Part shown: positions 49,764-57,947 of the stretch, in pieces | Layout: every line of letters starts with the position of its first letter | Position numbering within the stretch: position 1 is the stretch's first letter | Source: Leifsonia sp040686855 | Lineage (GTDB): Bacteria > Actinomycetota > Actinomycetes > Actinomycetales > Microbacteriaceae | DNA length: 64,000 nucleotides | Direction of reading: 5' to 3' | NCBI RefSeq assembly: GCF_040686855.1 | Contig: NZ_JBFBOG010000001.1 | Span: forward strand, 558,001 to 622,000 | Made by a program: the position numbers and the translations under genes | Notes under the pieces: generated by a model | What the model saw: only the letters and a program-made list of their open reading frames with translations | Told to the model about the DNA's origin: nothing | Databases searched by the model: none

Positions 49764-51592
49764 AGGTTCACCTCCTCGAGGATCTCTTCGTTCTCGTCGT
49801 CCTCCAGGCTGGAGATGACGAACCGGTAGTGCTCGCTGCTGGCGAGCAGGTCGTGATGGGTACCCACCGCGGTGACCTTGCCGTCCTCCAGCAGGGCCAC
49901 CCGGTCGGCGAGCATCACCGTGGACGGGCGGTGCGCGACGATCAGGGCGGTGGTGGAGGCGAGCACCCGGCGGAGGGCGGCCTCCACCAGTGCCTCGGTG
50001 TCGACGTCCAGCGCGGAGAGCGGGTCGTCGAGCACCAGGATGCTCGGGTTGGCCGCGACCGCACGCGCGAGCGCCAGGCGCTGGCGCTGACCGCCGGACA
50101 GGCTCAGGCCCTCCTCGCCGACCTTCGTCTCGACGCCCTCGGGCAGGTCGTAGACGAAGCCCGCCTGCGCCACCTCGAGCGCTTCGGTCAGCACCCGCTC
50201 CGCCTCGGCCGAGGCGGGGTCCAGGTCGTCGCGGCCGAGCAGGACGTTATCGCGCACGGATGCCGAGAACAGCGTCGCGTCCTCGAACGCCATGGCGATC
50301 GCCTTGCGCAGGTCGTAGCGGGTCAGGTCGCGCACATCCACACCGTCGACCTTCACCGCACCGCCGGTCACGTCGTACAGGCGCGTGGTGAGGGCGGTCA
50401 GCGTCGACTTGCCGGAGCCGGTCAGACCGACCAGCGCCATGGTCTCGCCGGGGCGCACGGTCAGCCGGATGCCGTCCAGCAGGTCCGGGAAGCGCTCGGG
50501 CGAGTCCTGGTACCGGAAGTGCACGTCGTCGAAGACGAGCTCGCCGCGCGGATCGGTGATCTTCTTGGGGTCGGCGGGGTCGGTGATCGTGTTGACCTCG
50601 TCCATCACCTCGAAGAAGCGGTCGGCCGCGGTGCGCGTGTCGAACGTCATCGAGAGCAGGAAGCCGATCGACTCGATCGGGAACCGCAGCACGGTCGCCG
50701 TCGCGAAGAACGCGACCAGCTCGCCGACCGACAGCTGCCCCTGAGAGGACAGCCAGACGCCGACGACCAGGCAGATGGCGAACGCGACGTCCGGCACGAG
50801 CAGCAGCCAGAGCCAGATGCCGGCGATCGCCTTGGCCTTCTCGATCTCGGTGCCGCGCAGCTGCTCGGCCTGGGACTCGAAGCTCTTCAGGGCGTGCTTG
50901 CCGCGACCGAACGCCTTGAGGACGCGGATGCCGTGCACCGACTCCTCCACCGCCGTCGCGAGGTCGCCCGCCTGGTCCTGGCTGCGGCGCGCCACGATTG
51001 AGTACTTCTTCTCGAAGACGAAGCCGTAGATCCACAGCGGCACCGAGAGCACCAGGAAGATGGTGCCCAGCACCCAGTTCCAGCCGATCAGGATGGCGAA
51101 GCCGACGATGATCGTGACCACGTTGACGACGAGCAGCACGATACCGAACGACAGCCAGCGCCGGATCATGCTCAGGTCGCTGACGGCGCGCGACAGCAGC
51201 TGACCGCTCGGCCAGCGGTCGTGGAAGGCGACCGGCAGGTCCTGCAGCTGCTCGTACAGCGCGTTGCGCATCCGCGCCTCGACGTGGGTGCCCGGGGTGA
51301 GCACGAACCAGCGGCGGAGCGAGATGAACACGGCCTCGGCGGCGCCCAGGCCGACGACCAGCAGGGCGGCCGGCCACACGGCGGCCGGATCGCCGGTCGA
51401 CAGCGGGCCGTCGACCAGCCACCGCAGCACCTGCGGGATGCTCAGCGCGACCAGGCTGGCGAGCAGCGCGGCCACCATGCCGAGCAGGATGCGGGGTGCG
51501 GCGGACTTGGCGAACGGCAGGATGCGCAGCAGTGTGCGCAGGGTGCTCTTCCGCTGGGTGTCGGTGTTCTTCTGTGCCGGGGCGACAGACAT
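49760..51592 (-). CDS. ABC exporter subunit with degenerate Walker B
   Basis: This 610-aa half-transporter has six helices and an NBD: Walker A GLTGSGKSTL (about residue 386), consensus signature LSGGQRQRLALARA, and Walker B ILVLDDPLSALD, where the catalytic Glu is Asp. This is the degenerate-site partner in a heterodimeric exporter, matching the altered VSAGQ signature of the other subunit. It is preceded by a 28-codon leader ORF and a hairpin-rich leader of about 140 nt, suggesting attenuation control. Confidence 0.93.
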   Translation of the reverse strand: MSVAPAQKNTDTQRKSTLRTLLRILPFAKSAAPRILLGMVAALLASLVALSIPQVLRWLVDGPLSTGDPAAVWPAALLVVGLGAAEAVFISLRRWFVLTPGTHVEARMRNALYEQLQDLPVAFHDRWPSGQLLSRAVSDLSMIRRWLSFGIVLLVVNVVTIIVGFAILIGWNWVLGTIFLVLSVPLWIYGFVFEKKYSIVARRSQDQAGDLATAVEESVHGIRVLKAFGRGKHALKSFESQAEQLRGTEIEKAKAIAGIWLWLLLVPDVAFAICLVVGVWLSSQGQLSVGELVAFFATATVLRFPIESIGFLLSMTFDTRTAADRFFEVMDEVNTITDPADPKKITDPRGELVFDDVHFRYQDSPERFPDLLDGIRLTVRPGETMALVGLTGSGKSTLTALTTRLYDVTGGAVKVDGVDVRDLTRYDLRKAIAMAFEDATLFSASVRDNVLLGRDDLDPASAEAERVLTEALEVAQAGFVYDLPEGVETKVGEEGLSLSGGQRQRLALARAVAANPSILVLDDPLSALDVDTEALVEAALRRVLASTTALIVAHRPSTVMLADRVALLEDGKVTAVGTHHDLLASSEHYRFVISSLEDDENEEILEEVNL

Positions 51593-51732
51593 GGGTATTC
51601 CGTTTTCTGTGAGTGGTCCGACGTGGAGTCGGCGGCGACGCGCGTCGAGGAGTCGCCGAAGGCCTGCCGACGGTGGCAGACCTCGTGTGAGATGCGGCAG
51701 CGCGCGAAGAGCGCGCGGGTGGTGGGCGGGAC
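51593..51732 (-). promoter_or_regulatory. Hairpin-rich leader (candidate attenuator) of ABC exporter operon
   Basis: Between the leader ORF stop and the exporter start, three stems are visible: GCGCGC/GCGCGC (51700-51716), CTGCC/GGCAG (51664-51679) and GGCGAC/GTCGCC (51634-51657). The last overlaps an alternative CGACGCGCGTCG self-palindrome (51637-51648), so folds could be mutually exclusive. The Shine-Dalgarno of the exporter gene is weak. Confidence 0.45.
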
Positions 51733-51819
51733 CTACCGCCCGGACGGTCGGGCTGTGACCGCGAGCGCGGCGACGGACCCGGGCACGGTGTTCTTTCGTG
51801 CGGTCTCGATCGTCGTCAT
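51733..51819 (-). CDS. 28-codon leader ORF before the ABC exporter
   Basis: The ORF encodes MTTIETARKNTVPGSVAALA followed by VTARPSGR, with a perfect GGGAGG Shine-Dalgarno five bases before its ATG. It lies about 50 nt downstream of a good promoter and 140 nt before the exporter start. The strong translation signal on so short an ORF suggests a leader peptide that monitors translation, as BmrB does for BmrCD. A free small protein is the alternative. Confidence 0.6.
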   Translation of the reverse strand: MTTIETARKNTVPGSVAALAVTARPSGR

Positions 51820-51875
51820 GGCGTCCTCCCAGCCTCGATGTATGCGTCCTGTGTGCCGCGACAAGGCAGCCCTAC

Positions 51876-51905
51876 AGGATATTGCCAGGTTGCAGGATTC
51901 CGCAA
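51876..51905 (-). promoter_or_regulatory. Promoter of the ABC exporter leader
   Basis: On the reverse strand TTGCGG (51905-51900) and TATCCT (51881-51876) are 18 bp apart. Transcription would start near 51869, 50 nt before the leader ORF. Confidence 0.6.
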
Positions 51906-51929
51906 CACTTTTCTTCCCGGACACGCAAA

Positions 51930-51958
51930 GCGCCGCCTCGGCGGAAGCCGGGCGGCGC
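51930..51958 (-). terminator. Terminator hairpin downstream of the DDAH-like gene
   Basis: GCGCCGCC (51930-51937) and GGCGGCGC (51951-51958) form an 8-bp stem; in the direction of the DDAH-like gene it is followed by CTTTGCG. It lies 18 bp after that gene's stop codon and precedes the exporter promoter. Confidence 0.6.
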
Positions 51959-51976
51959 CTCACGGAGTGACCGCGG

Positions 51977-53176
51977 TCAGCGGATCCGGATCGACAGGCA
52001 GGTGACGCAGCCCTCGAGCTTCTCGAACTCCGAGATGTCCACCTGGACGACCGTGTAGCCCAGGCTCTCGACCAGCGCCACCGACTGCGGAGCCGACGAC
52101 GACATGAGCACGGTGTCCTCCGAGAGGACGACGACGGCGGTGCCGTGCGCCTCGGGGACCGGCAGGAAGCGCTCGAAGAGGCGCGGCTCGTCCACGATCG
52201 GCTCGTAGCCGATGACCGTGCCGTCGGGCAGCGCCGTGACCGCGGTCTTGAGGTGGAGCGCCTTGGTGACCGGCACCGCCACGACGGTGTAGCCGAGGGG
52301 CGTCACGATGGCGCGCAGCTGGCGGATGCCCTCGGGGTTGGTGCGGCCGCCCTGGCCGACGTACACGGTCGAGCCGATCTTGAGCACATCGCCGCCTTCG
52401 AGCGTGCCCGGCGCCTCGATGCGCTCGAGTCGCAGGCCCTGCGCGCGCAGCGCGGCCTCGGTCCCGGCCGGCTCCGCCTGGCGCGACTCGGCGCCCGGCA
52501 GGGTGATGACCGCGGTGTCGCCGAAGACGACGGCGGTGTCCTCGACGAAGACGGAATCCGCGAGGCGGTCGGCGCTGGCGACCTCGACGGTCTGCCAGCC
52601 GGCCTCGGACAGCGCGGCGACGTAGGCGTCCCACTGCTTGTCGGCGAGGTCGGTGTCGACCGGCTCGCGGTCGATGTGGGTGGTCAGGCCGTCGGCCAGG
52701 TTGGAGGCCGGGATGCGGACCAGCGCGATGCGGCGCTCGGTCCGCTCCCCGCCCTCGATCGTGCGGAAGACCGCGTAGCCCGCGGTCGGGAAGGCGATGG
52801 CGACGGACAGCCAGAACGGCAGGTTGATTCCGATGAACGAGCCGAACAGCTGGCCCCACGCATCGCCCGAGAGGGTGACCTTCAGGACTGTGAACAGGAT
52901 CAGGGTGCCGAGCACCGTGCTCACCAGGGCGACCACGATGCCCGACACCACCGCGATCCACCGCCGGTCGAACGCCCCGAGGAGCCCGGCCGCGAAGCCG
53001 AGCACCAGGGCGACCAGCGCGTTCCATCCCACGTACGGCGTCGTGTTCGCGAGCGCCGACGAGTTGAGCTGGCTGGCCACCAGGATCACGAACGTCGAGG
53101 CGACGAACGCGATCGCGGCGACGGCGACAGCGGCGGAGATGGATGCGGCGAGCCTGCGGCCCCAGGAAGACGTCAT
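51977..53176 (-). CDS. Membrane-anchored dimethylarginine dimethylaminohydrolase-like protein
   Basis: This 399-aa protein is a fusion. The N-terminal part (about residues 1-140) has four transmembrane helices. The C-terminal part (about 148-399) is an amidinotransferase-fold hydrolase of the DDAH/arginine deiminase group: FVEDTAVVFGDTAVITLPG, GTLEGGDVLKIG, the catalytic His in LHLKTAVTALPD and the nucleophilic Cys in EGCVTCLSIR (Cys393). DDAH hydrolyses methylarginines to citrulline. The catalytic residues are intact. A membrane-tethered DDAH is unusual, and which side of the membrane it acts on cannot be determined here. Confidence 0.88.
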   Translation of the reverse strand: MTSSWGRRLAASISAAVAVAAIAFVASTFVILVASQLNSSALANTTPYVGWNALVALVLGFAAGLLGAFDRRWIAVVSGIVVALVSTVLGTLILFTVLKVTLSGDAWGQLFGSFIGINLPFWLSVAIAFPTAGYAVFRTIEGGERTERRIALVRIPASNLADGLTTHIDREPVDTDLADKQWDAYVAALSEAGWQTVEVASADRLADSVFVEDTAVVFGDTAVITLPGAESRQAEPAGTEAALRAQGLRLERIEAPGTLEGGDVLKIGSTVYVGQGGRTNPEGIRQLRAIVTPLGYTVVAVPVTKALHLKTAVTALPDGTVIGYEPIVDEPRLFERFLPVPEAHGTAVVVLSEDTVLMSSSAPQSVALVESLGYTVVQVDISEFEKLEGCVTCLSIRIR

Positions 53177-53200
53177 GGGATCCAGGCTAGCGGAGCGCTG

Positions 53201-54256
53201 CTATGCGTTCGCTGGCTCCAGAAGCCGGCCGAGGGCCAGCTCCTCCGCGGCCTGCAGCGTCGTGACGCCGTGCTCTTCGGCGGCGCGGAAGATCTCGGCG
53301 ACGGTGTCGCCGATCCGCTCCACGCGCTCCTGCGTCGCCTCGGCGGTGACGCCCGGCTCGGACATCATGTCGAGGAAGATCACGCCGCCCGCGTTCACGA
53401 CGAAGTCGGGCGCCCAGAGGATGCCCCGCGCCGCCAGCCGCTCGGCCCCGGAGCGCTCGGCCAGCTGGTTGTTGGCGGGCCCGACGACCGCGGCGACCCG
53501 CAGCTCGTCGATGACGCGGTCGGTCAGCACGCCGCCGACGCCGGCCGGGACGAACAGGTCGCCCTCGACGCGGTGCGCCTCCTCCGGCTCCACCCAGGTG
53601 GCGTCGAGCGCGTCGGCCAGGGCGCGCTTGGCCGGGTTGACGTCCGTGACGGTTAGCACGGCGCCCTCGCCCGCCAGTCGCATGGCGATGATCGAGCCGA
53701 CGTGACCGAGGCCGAGCACGGTGACGCGGCGGCCGGCGACGGAGCGGGTGCCGAACGCGCGCTCCAGCGTGGCGAGCAGCCCGGCGTAGACGCCTGCCGC
53801 GGTCGCGTCGCTCGGCTCTCCCACGCCGCCCTCCGACGGCGGAAGGCCGCAGACGTGCGCCGTGCGGGAGGCGACGACGGACATGTCCTCGGCGCTCGTG
53901 CCCACATCCTCGGCGGTCATGTACATGCCGCCCAGCGTCTCGACGGCGTCGCCGAGGTCGAGCATCGCCTCGTAGCGCTCGGTCGGGGTGAGGACGGTCC
54001 CGCGCGGGACGTAGACGACCGCCTTGCCGCCGCCGCGGTTGAGACCGGCCGCGGAGTTCTTCATCGTCATGCCCTCGGCGAGGCGCAGCGAGTCGGCCAC
54101 CGCCTCCTGCCAGGAGTCGTACGTCCAGACGCGGCAGCCGCCGAGGGCGGGGCCGAGCACGGTGGAGTGGACCGCGATGCTGATCGTGAGACCGCTCCGC
54201 CTCCCCTTCACGACGTGCAGTGTTTCGTGCGGCAGGTCTGCGGGCAGGACGGACAT
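53201..54256 (-). CDS. Leucine/phenylalanine/valine dehydrogenase family protein
   Basis: This 351-aa NAD-dependent amino acid dehydrogenase has LGPALGGCRVWTY, AEGMTMKNSAAGLNRGGGKA (catalytic Lys), TAEDVGTSAEDM and a Rossmann domain VTVLGLGHVGSIIAMRLA (about residues 177-194). GPANNQLAERSGAERL near the end is typical. It deaminates branched-chain or aromatic amino acids to 2-oxoacids. It stands alone between the DDAH-like gene and purH. Confidence 0.93.
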   Translation of the reverse strand: MSVLPADLPHETLHVVKGRRSGLTISIAVHSTVLGPALGGCRVWTYDSWQEAVADSLRLAEGMTMKNSAAGLNRGGGKAVVYVPRGTVLTPTERYEAMLDLGDAVETLGGMYMTAEDVGTSAEDMSVVASRTAHVCGLPPSEGGVGEPSDATAAGVYAGLLATLERAFGTRSVAGRRVTVLGLGHVGSIIAMRLAGEGAVLTVTDVNPAKRALADALDATWVEPEEAHRVEGDLFVPAGVGGVLTDRVIDELRVAAVVGPANNQLAERSGAERLAARGILWAPDFVVNAGGVIFLDMMSEPGVTAEATQERVERIGDTVAEIFRAAEEHGVTTLQAAEELALGRLLEPANA

Positions 54257-54335
54257 CGGTGTCTCCTCGTGGGATCGCGGTGAAAAAGGTTCAGCGGTCT
54301 TGTGGACCGCCGTCCATTCTCCCCTGCCTGCGAGG

Positions 54336-54351
54336 GCGCCGCAATCGGCGC
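54336..54351 (-). terminator. Hairpin after purH
   Basis: GCGCCG, CAAT loop, CGGCGC forms a tight 6-bp stem 7 bp after the purH stop codon, before the leucine dehydrogenase-like gene. There is no T tract. Confidence 0.4.
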
Positions 54352-54358
54352 GCGGGCG

Positions 54359-55939
54359 TCAGTGGAAGAAGTGCCGCTCGCCGGTGAAGTACATCGTCAC
54401 GCCGGCCGCCTTCGCCGCCTCGACGACCTCCTCGTCGCGGATGCTGCCGCCCGGCTGCACGATGGCGCGCACCCCCGCGTCGATCAGGATCTGCGCACCG
54501 TCGGCGAACGGGAAGAACGCATCCGATGCCGCGACCGAGCCGCGCGCGCGGTCGCCCGCACGCGTCACCGCGAGATGGCAGGAGTCGACGCGGTTGACCT
54601 GTCCCATCCCGACGCCGACCGAAGCACCGTCGTGGGCGAGCAGGATGGCGTTCGACTTGACCGCGCGGCACGCCTTCCACGCGAACTCGAGGTCGGCGCG
54701 CGTTGCGGCGTCCGCCTCCTCCCCCGCGACCAAGGCCCATCTCTCGCTCGTGAACTCAGTGAACCGGTCGGTGTCCTGCACGAGGACCCCGCCGGAGATC
54801 TGCCGGAACTCGGTCAGCGCCCGCGCGTAGTCCTCGGGCAGCTGCAGGATGCGCAGGTTCTTCTTGGTCTGCAGCAGCTCCAGGGCCTCGGGCTCGTAGC
54901 CGGGCGCGATCAGCACCTCGGTGAAGATGCCCTTGACCGTCTCCGCCATGGCCAGCGTGACCGTCCGGTTCGCGGCGATCACGCCGCCGTACGCCGACAC
55001 CGGGTCGCATTCGTGCGCCTTGCGGTGCGCCTCGGCGATGTCGTCGGCGATCGCGATGCCGCACGGGTTGGCGTGCTTGATGATCGCCACCGCGGGGTGG
55101 TTGAAGTCGTACGCGCTGCGCAGGGCGGCGTCCGCATCCACGTAGTTGTTGTACGACATCTCCTTGCCGCCGAGCTGCGTCGCCTGCGCGATGCCGTGTC
55201 CGGCCGGGTCGGCGTAAAGCGCGGCCGCCTGGTGCGAGTTCTCGCCGTAGCGGAGCGTCTGCTTCAGCTCGGCGCGGGCCTCCCAGCGCTCGGGGAAGTC
55301 GTCCGTGGACGGCGCCTCACCCGCGAACCAGGCCGCGACGGCGCCGTCGTACGCCGCGGTGTGCGCGAACGCCTTCGCGGCGAGCGCCTGACGCTGCTCG
55401 AAGGTGGTGCCTCCGGCGCCCACGGCCTCGATCACCGTTCCGTAATCCGACGGCGAAACCACGATGGCCACGTTCGCGTGGTTCTTCGCCGACGCGCGCA
55501 CCATCGCGGGGCCGCCGATGTCGATCTGCTCGACCACGTCGTTACCGACCGCGCCCGAGGCCACGGTCTCGACGAACGGGTACAGATTGACGACGACGAG
55601 CTCGAACGGCTCGATGCCCAGGTCCTTCAGCTGCTCCTCGTGCGAGGCGAGTCGCAGGTCGGCGAGAAGGCCCGAGTGGATGGCCGGGTGCAGCGTCTTG
55701 ACTCGGCCGTCGAGGGATTCGGGGAACCCGGTGACGTTCGCCACATCGGTCACCGCGAAACCGGCGTCGCGGATGGTCTGCGCGGTCGAGCCGGTCGAGA
55801 CGAGCTCCACCCCGGCCCCGGCGAGCGCGGCGGCCAGGTCGAGCAGCCCCGACTTGTCGCTCACCGAGATCAGCGCCCGGCGAATCGGGACGAGATCCCG
55901 CTCGCGGTACAGGCTGGCGTCGTGACGGGGTCCGCTCAT
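54359..55939 (-). CDS. purH: Bifunctional AICAR formyltransferase/IMP cyclohydrolase
   Basis: This 526-aa enzyme performs the last two steps of IMP synthesis. The N-terminal MGS-like cyclohydrolase domain has RALISVSDKSGL, STGSTAQTIRDAG, VKTLHPAIHSGLLAD; the formyltransferase domain has LRYGENSHQAAALYAD, IIKHANPCGIA and SDAFFPFADGAQ. ATG 55939 overlaps the purN stop by 4 bp, so purN-purH are coupled. It uses 10-formyl-THF made by the folD product. Confidence 0.97.
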   Translation of the reverse strand: MSGPRHDASLYRERDLVPIRRALISVSDKSGLLDLAAALAGAGVELVSTGSTAQTIRDAGFAVTDVANVTGFPESLDGRVKTLHPAIHSGLLADLRLASHEEQLKDLGIEPFELVVVNLYPFVETVASGAVGNDVVEQIDIGGPAMVRASAKNHANVAIVVSPSDYGTVIEAVGAGGTTFEQRQALAAKAFAHTAAYDGAVAAWFAGEAPSTDDFPERWEARAELKQTLRYGENSHQAAALYADPAGHGIAQATQLGGKEMSYNNYVDADAALRSAYDFNHPAVAIIKHANPCGIAIADDIAEAHRKAHECDPVSAYGGVIAANRTVTLAMAETVKGIFTEVLIAPGYEPEALELLQTKKNLRILQLPEDYARALTEFRQISGGVLVQDTDRFTEFTSERWALVAGEEADAATRADLEFAWKACRAVKSNAILLAHDGASVGVGMGQVNRVDSCHLAVTRAGDRARGSVAASDAFFPFADGAQILIDAGVRAIVQPGGSIRDEEVVEAAKAAGVTMYFTGERHFFH

Positions 55940-56529
55940 GCTCGGGCAAGCTCCTCGAGGTCGATGTGTCCGTTGGCGATGTCGAGGACGGCGTCGATGA
56001 GCAGCCGTCGCTCCACGGGTTTGATGCGCTCGTGCAGCGCCGCCTCGGTGTCCCCGGGCAGCACCTCCACGCGCTCCTGGCTGATGATGGGGCCAGCGTC
56101 CACTCCGTTGTCGACGACGATGAGGCTGGCGCCGGTCTGCGTCACGCCCGCGGCGAGCGCATCCCTCACCGCGTGCGCGCCGGGGAACTCGGGCAGGTAC
56201 GCGGGGTGCGTATTGATGAGGTCGGGCGACAGCGCGTCGACGACGCGCGGCGGCACGAGGCGCATGAAACCGGACAAGATGGTGAGGTCGGGCTCCCACA
56301 GCCGGATCTGCTCCAGCAGGGCGTCGCCCCACTCCTCCCGGCTCGGATACGAGGTGTACGGCACCGTGAACGTCGGGATGCCGAAGCGCTCGGCGTGCTC
56401 GAAGCCGTCGGCCTCGCGGTCGGCCCCGACGGCGACGACCCGCGCGGGGAACTCGGCGTCCTGCGCCGCCTCGAGCAGCGCGCGCAGATTCGAGCCACCG
56501 CCGGAGATCAGGACGACAATCGAGAGCAC
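55936..56529 (-). CDS. purN: Phosphoribosylglycinamide formyltransferase
   Basis: This 197-aa enzyme formylates GAR using 10-formyl-THF. Motifs: VVLISGGGSNLRALLEA at the N-terminus, LSGFMRLVPPRVVDA, LINTHPAYLPEFPGAHAV with the catalytic Asn-His pair, and ASLIVVDNGVDAGPIISQE with the Asp. It starts at GTG 56529. It is the first gene of the purN-purH pair and follows the DUF6350 gene after a 65-bp gap, a common actinobacterial order. Confidence 0.95.
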   Translation of the reverse strand: MLSIVVLISGGGSNLRALLEAAQDAEFPARVVAVGADREADGFEHAERFGIPTFTVPYTSYPSREEWGDALLEQIRLWEPDLTILSGFMRLVPPRVVDALSPDLINTHPAYLPEFPGAHAVRDALAAGVTQTGASLIVVDNGVDAGPIISQERVEVLPGDTEAALHERIKPVERRLLIDAVLDIANGHIDLEELARA

Positions 56530-56594
56530 CCGTCAAGCCTAGCGGCGGACAGCGGGGCCGGGATGCGCGTCCCTCCAGCTGTGGAGAACCGGGC

Positions 56595-57875
56595 TCAGCG
56601 CCGTACGCGCGCGCCGGCGACGAGCCCGATCACCGCGCCGACCGCCACTTCTGCGGCCGCCAGCCCGGCCACCAGCCAGGGATTCGGGCCGACATCGTGC
56701 AGGCGGCCCGGTCCGATCGCGCCCGACGACCACCACGCGAGCAGCCCGAGCTGGATGCCCGCGACCACGCCGATCCCGAGCGCGACGAGAACACGATCCT
56801 GGATGCCGTCGAAGCGACCGGCCACCGCGTCCACGCGGGATCGCAGCAGCGCCCCGGCGAGGAACCCGGCGAGCAGCGGCACGACGACGCCGACAAGCCC
56901 GAAGGCGAAGCCGCCCGGAGGGATGACGCCGAACAGCGGCAGCCCCGGCAGCGGGCCGAGATCGGTGCCCAGCGGGCTGACCGACGACCCCGTGCCGATG
57001 GCGAACCCCGGCCCCACGAGCCACGACGCCATCCACACGACGACGTTCGGCAGCAGCGCGAGCTGTCCGATGGTGAGCGCCACACCGCCCACGACCCCGG
57101 ACTGCACCTGCTCGTACAGGCTGATGATCGTGCCGTAGTGCCCGAAGATGAGCAACGCCAGGATGAACGCGGCGACGCCGATCACGATCGCGGTCGCCGC
57201 CGTGCCGGCCCGGAGCGCGGCCAGCGCTCCGATGCGCAGCCGCTCGGGGACCACGTCCGTGCGCGTCCGCAGAACGGACAGGACCGCCGTGCCGCCACCG
57301 CCGGAGCCCGGCGCGGGCGCCTCGACGCCGTCCGTCGATACCGGACGGGCGTCCTCCTCCGGCGCACCGCGCAGTGCGGCGAACCCGAATCCGGCGGCGA
57401 TGCCGACCGCGTACACGAACGGCGGAAGCACGATCCCCTGCCACACCGACGGCTGCACCACCGCGGACCCGGAGGACAGCGTGACCACGGTCGAGATGAC
57501 GGCGAAAGTCGCCAGCGCACTCAGCGCGCCCACCAGCCGCTGCGCGGTCTCCGCCGCCCGCATCCCCGTCCGGACGCCGAGCCCGGCCGTCAGCGCGGCG
57601 AAGCCGAGCAGCGCGATCGTCACCTGGAACGGCGCGCCTGCGGCGGGCAGCCCCAGCTGCGCCACGGTCTGCGGGTCGAGCGCCACGGTCAGGTTGACGC
57701 CGTGGCCGACCAGCCAGATGTCGGCCGCGGACCGCCACACCACGGCGAAATCGGCGCCCAGGTGGTACTGCGCCGCCCACAGGATCGTGATCGGCACCAG
57801 GCAGATCCCGAGGCCGATGGCGGCCACGATCAGCGCCTCCAGCGCGGCGAGCAGGGCGACGGATGTGCGACTCAT
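56595..57875 (-). CDS. DUF6350 polytopic membrane protein
   Basis: This 426-aa protein has about 10-11 hydrophobic helices, with a Pro/Gly-rich loop near residues 190-215. Features typical of DUF6350: PSVWQGIVLPPFVYAVG, VVVWMASWLVGPGFAIGTGSSVSPLGTD (split), LGPLPGLPLFGVIPP. The function is unknown, but its position beside purNH and sucCD is conserved in many actinobacteria. Confidence 0.85.
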   Translation of the reverse strand: MSRTSVALLAALEALIVAAIGLGICLVPITILWAAQYHLGADFAVVWRSAADIWLVGHGVNLTVALDPQTVAQLGLPAAGAPFQVTIALLGFAALTAGLGVRTGMRAAETAQRLVGALSALATFAVISTVVTLSSGSAVVQPSVWQGIVLPPFVYAVGIAAGFGFAALRGAPEEDARPVSTDGVEAPAPGSGGGGTAVLSVLRTRTDVVPERLRIGALAALRAGTAATAIVIGVAAFILALLIFGHYGTIISLYEQVQSGVVGGVALTIGQLALLPNVVVWMASWLVGPGFAIGTGSSVSPLGTDLGPLPGLPLFGVIPPGGFAFGLVGVVVPLLAGFLAGALLRSRVDAVAGRFDGIQDRVLVALGIGVVAGIQLGLLAWWSSGAIGPGRLHDVGPNPWLVAGLAAAEVAVGAVIGLVAGARVRR

Positions 57876-57947
57876 GACCGAACGGAGCCTACCGGCGCGC
57901 GCCCGCGCGGCACCGGCGACACTTCGGCGCTCAGGAGACCGCCGGGC

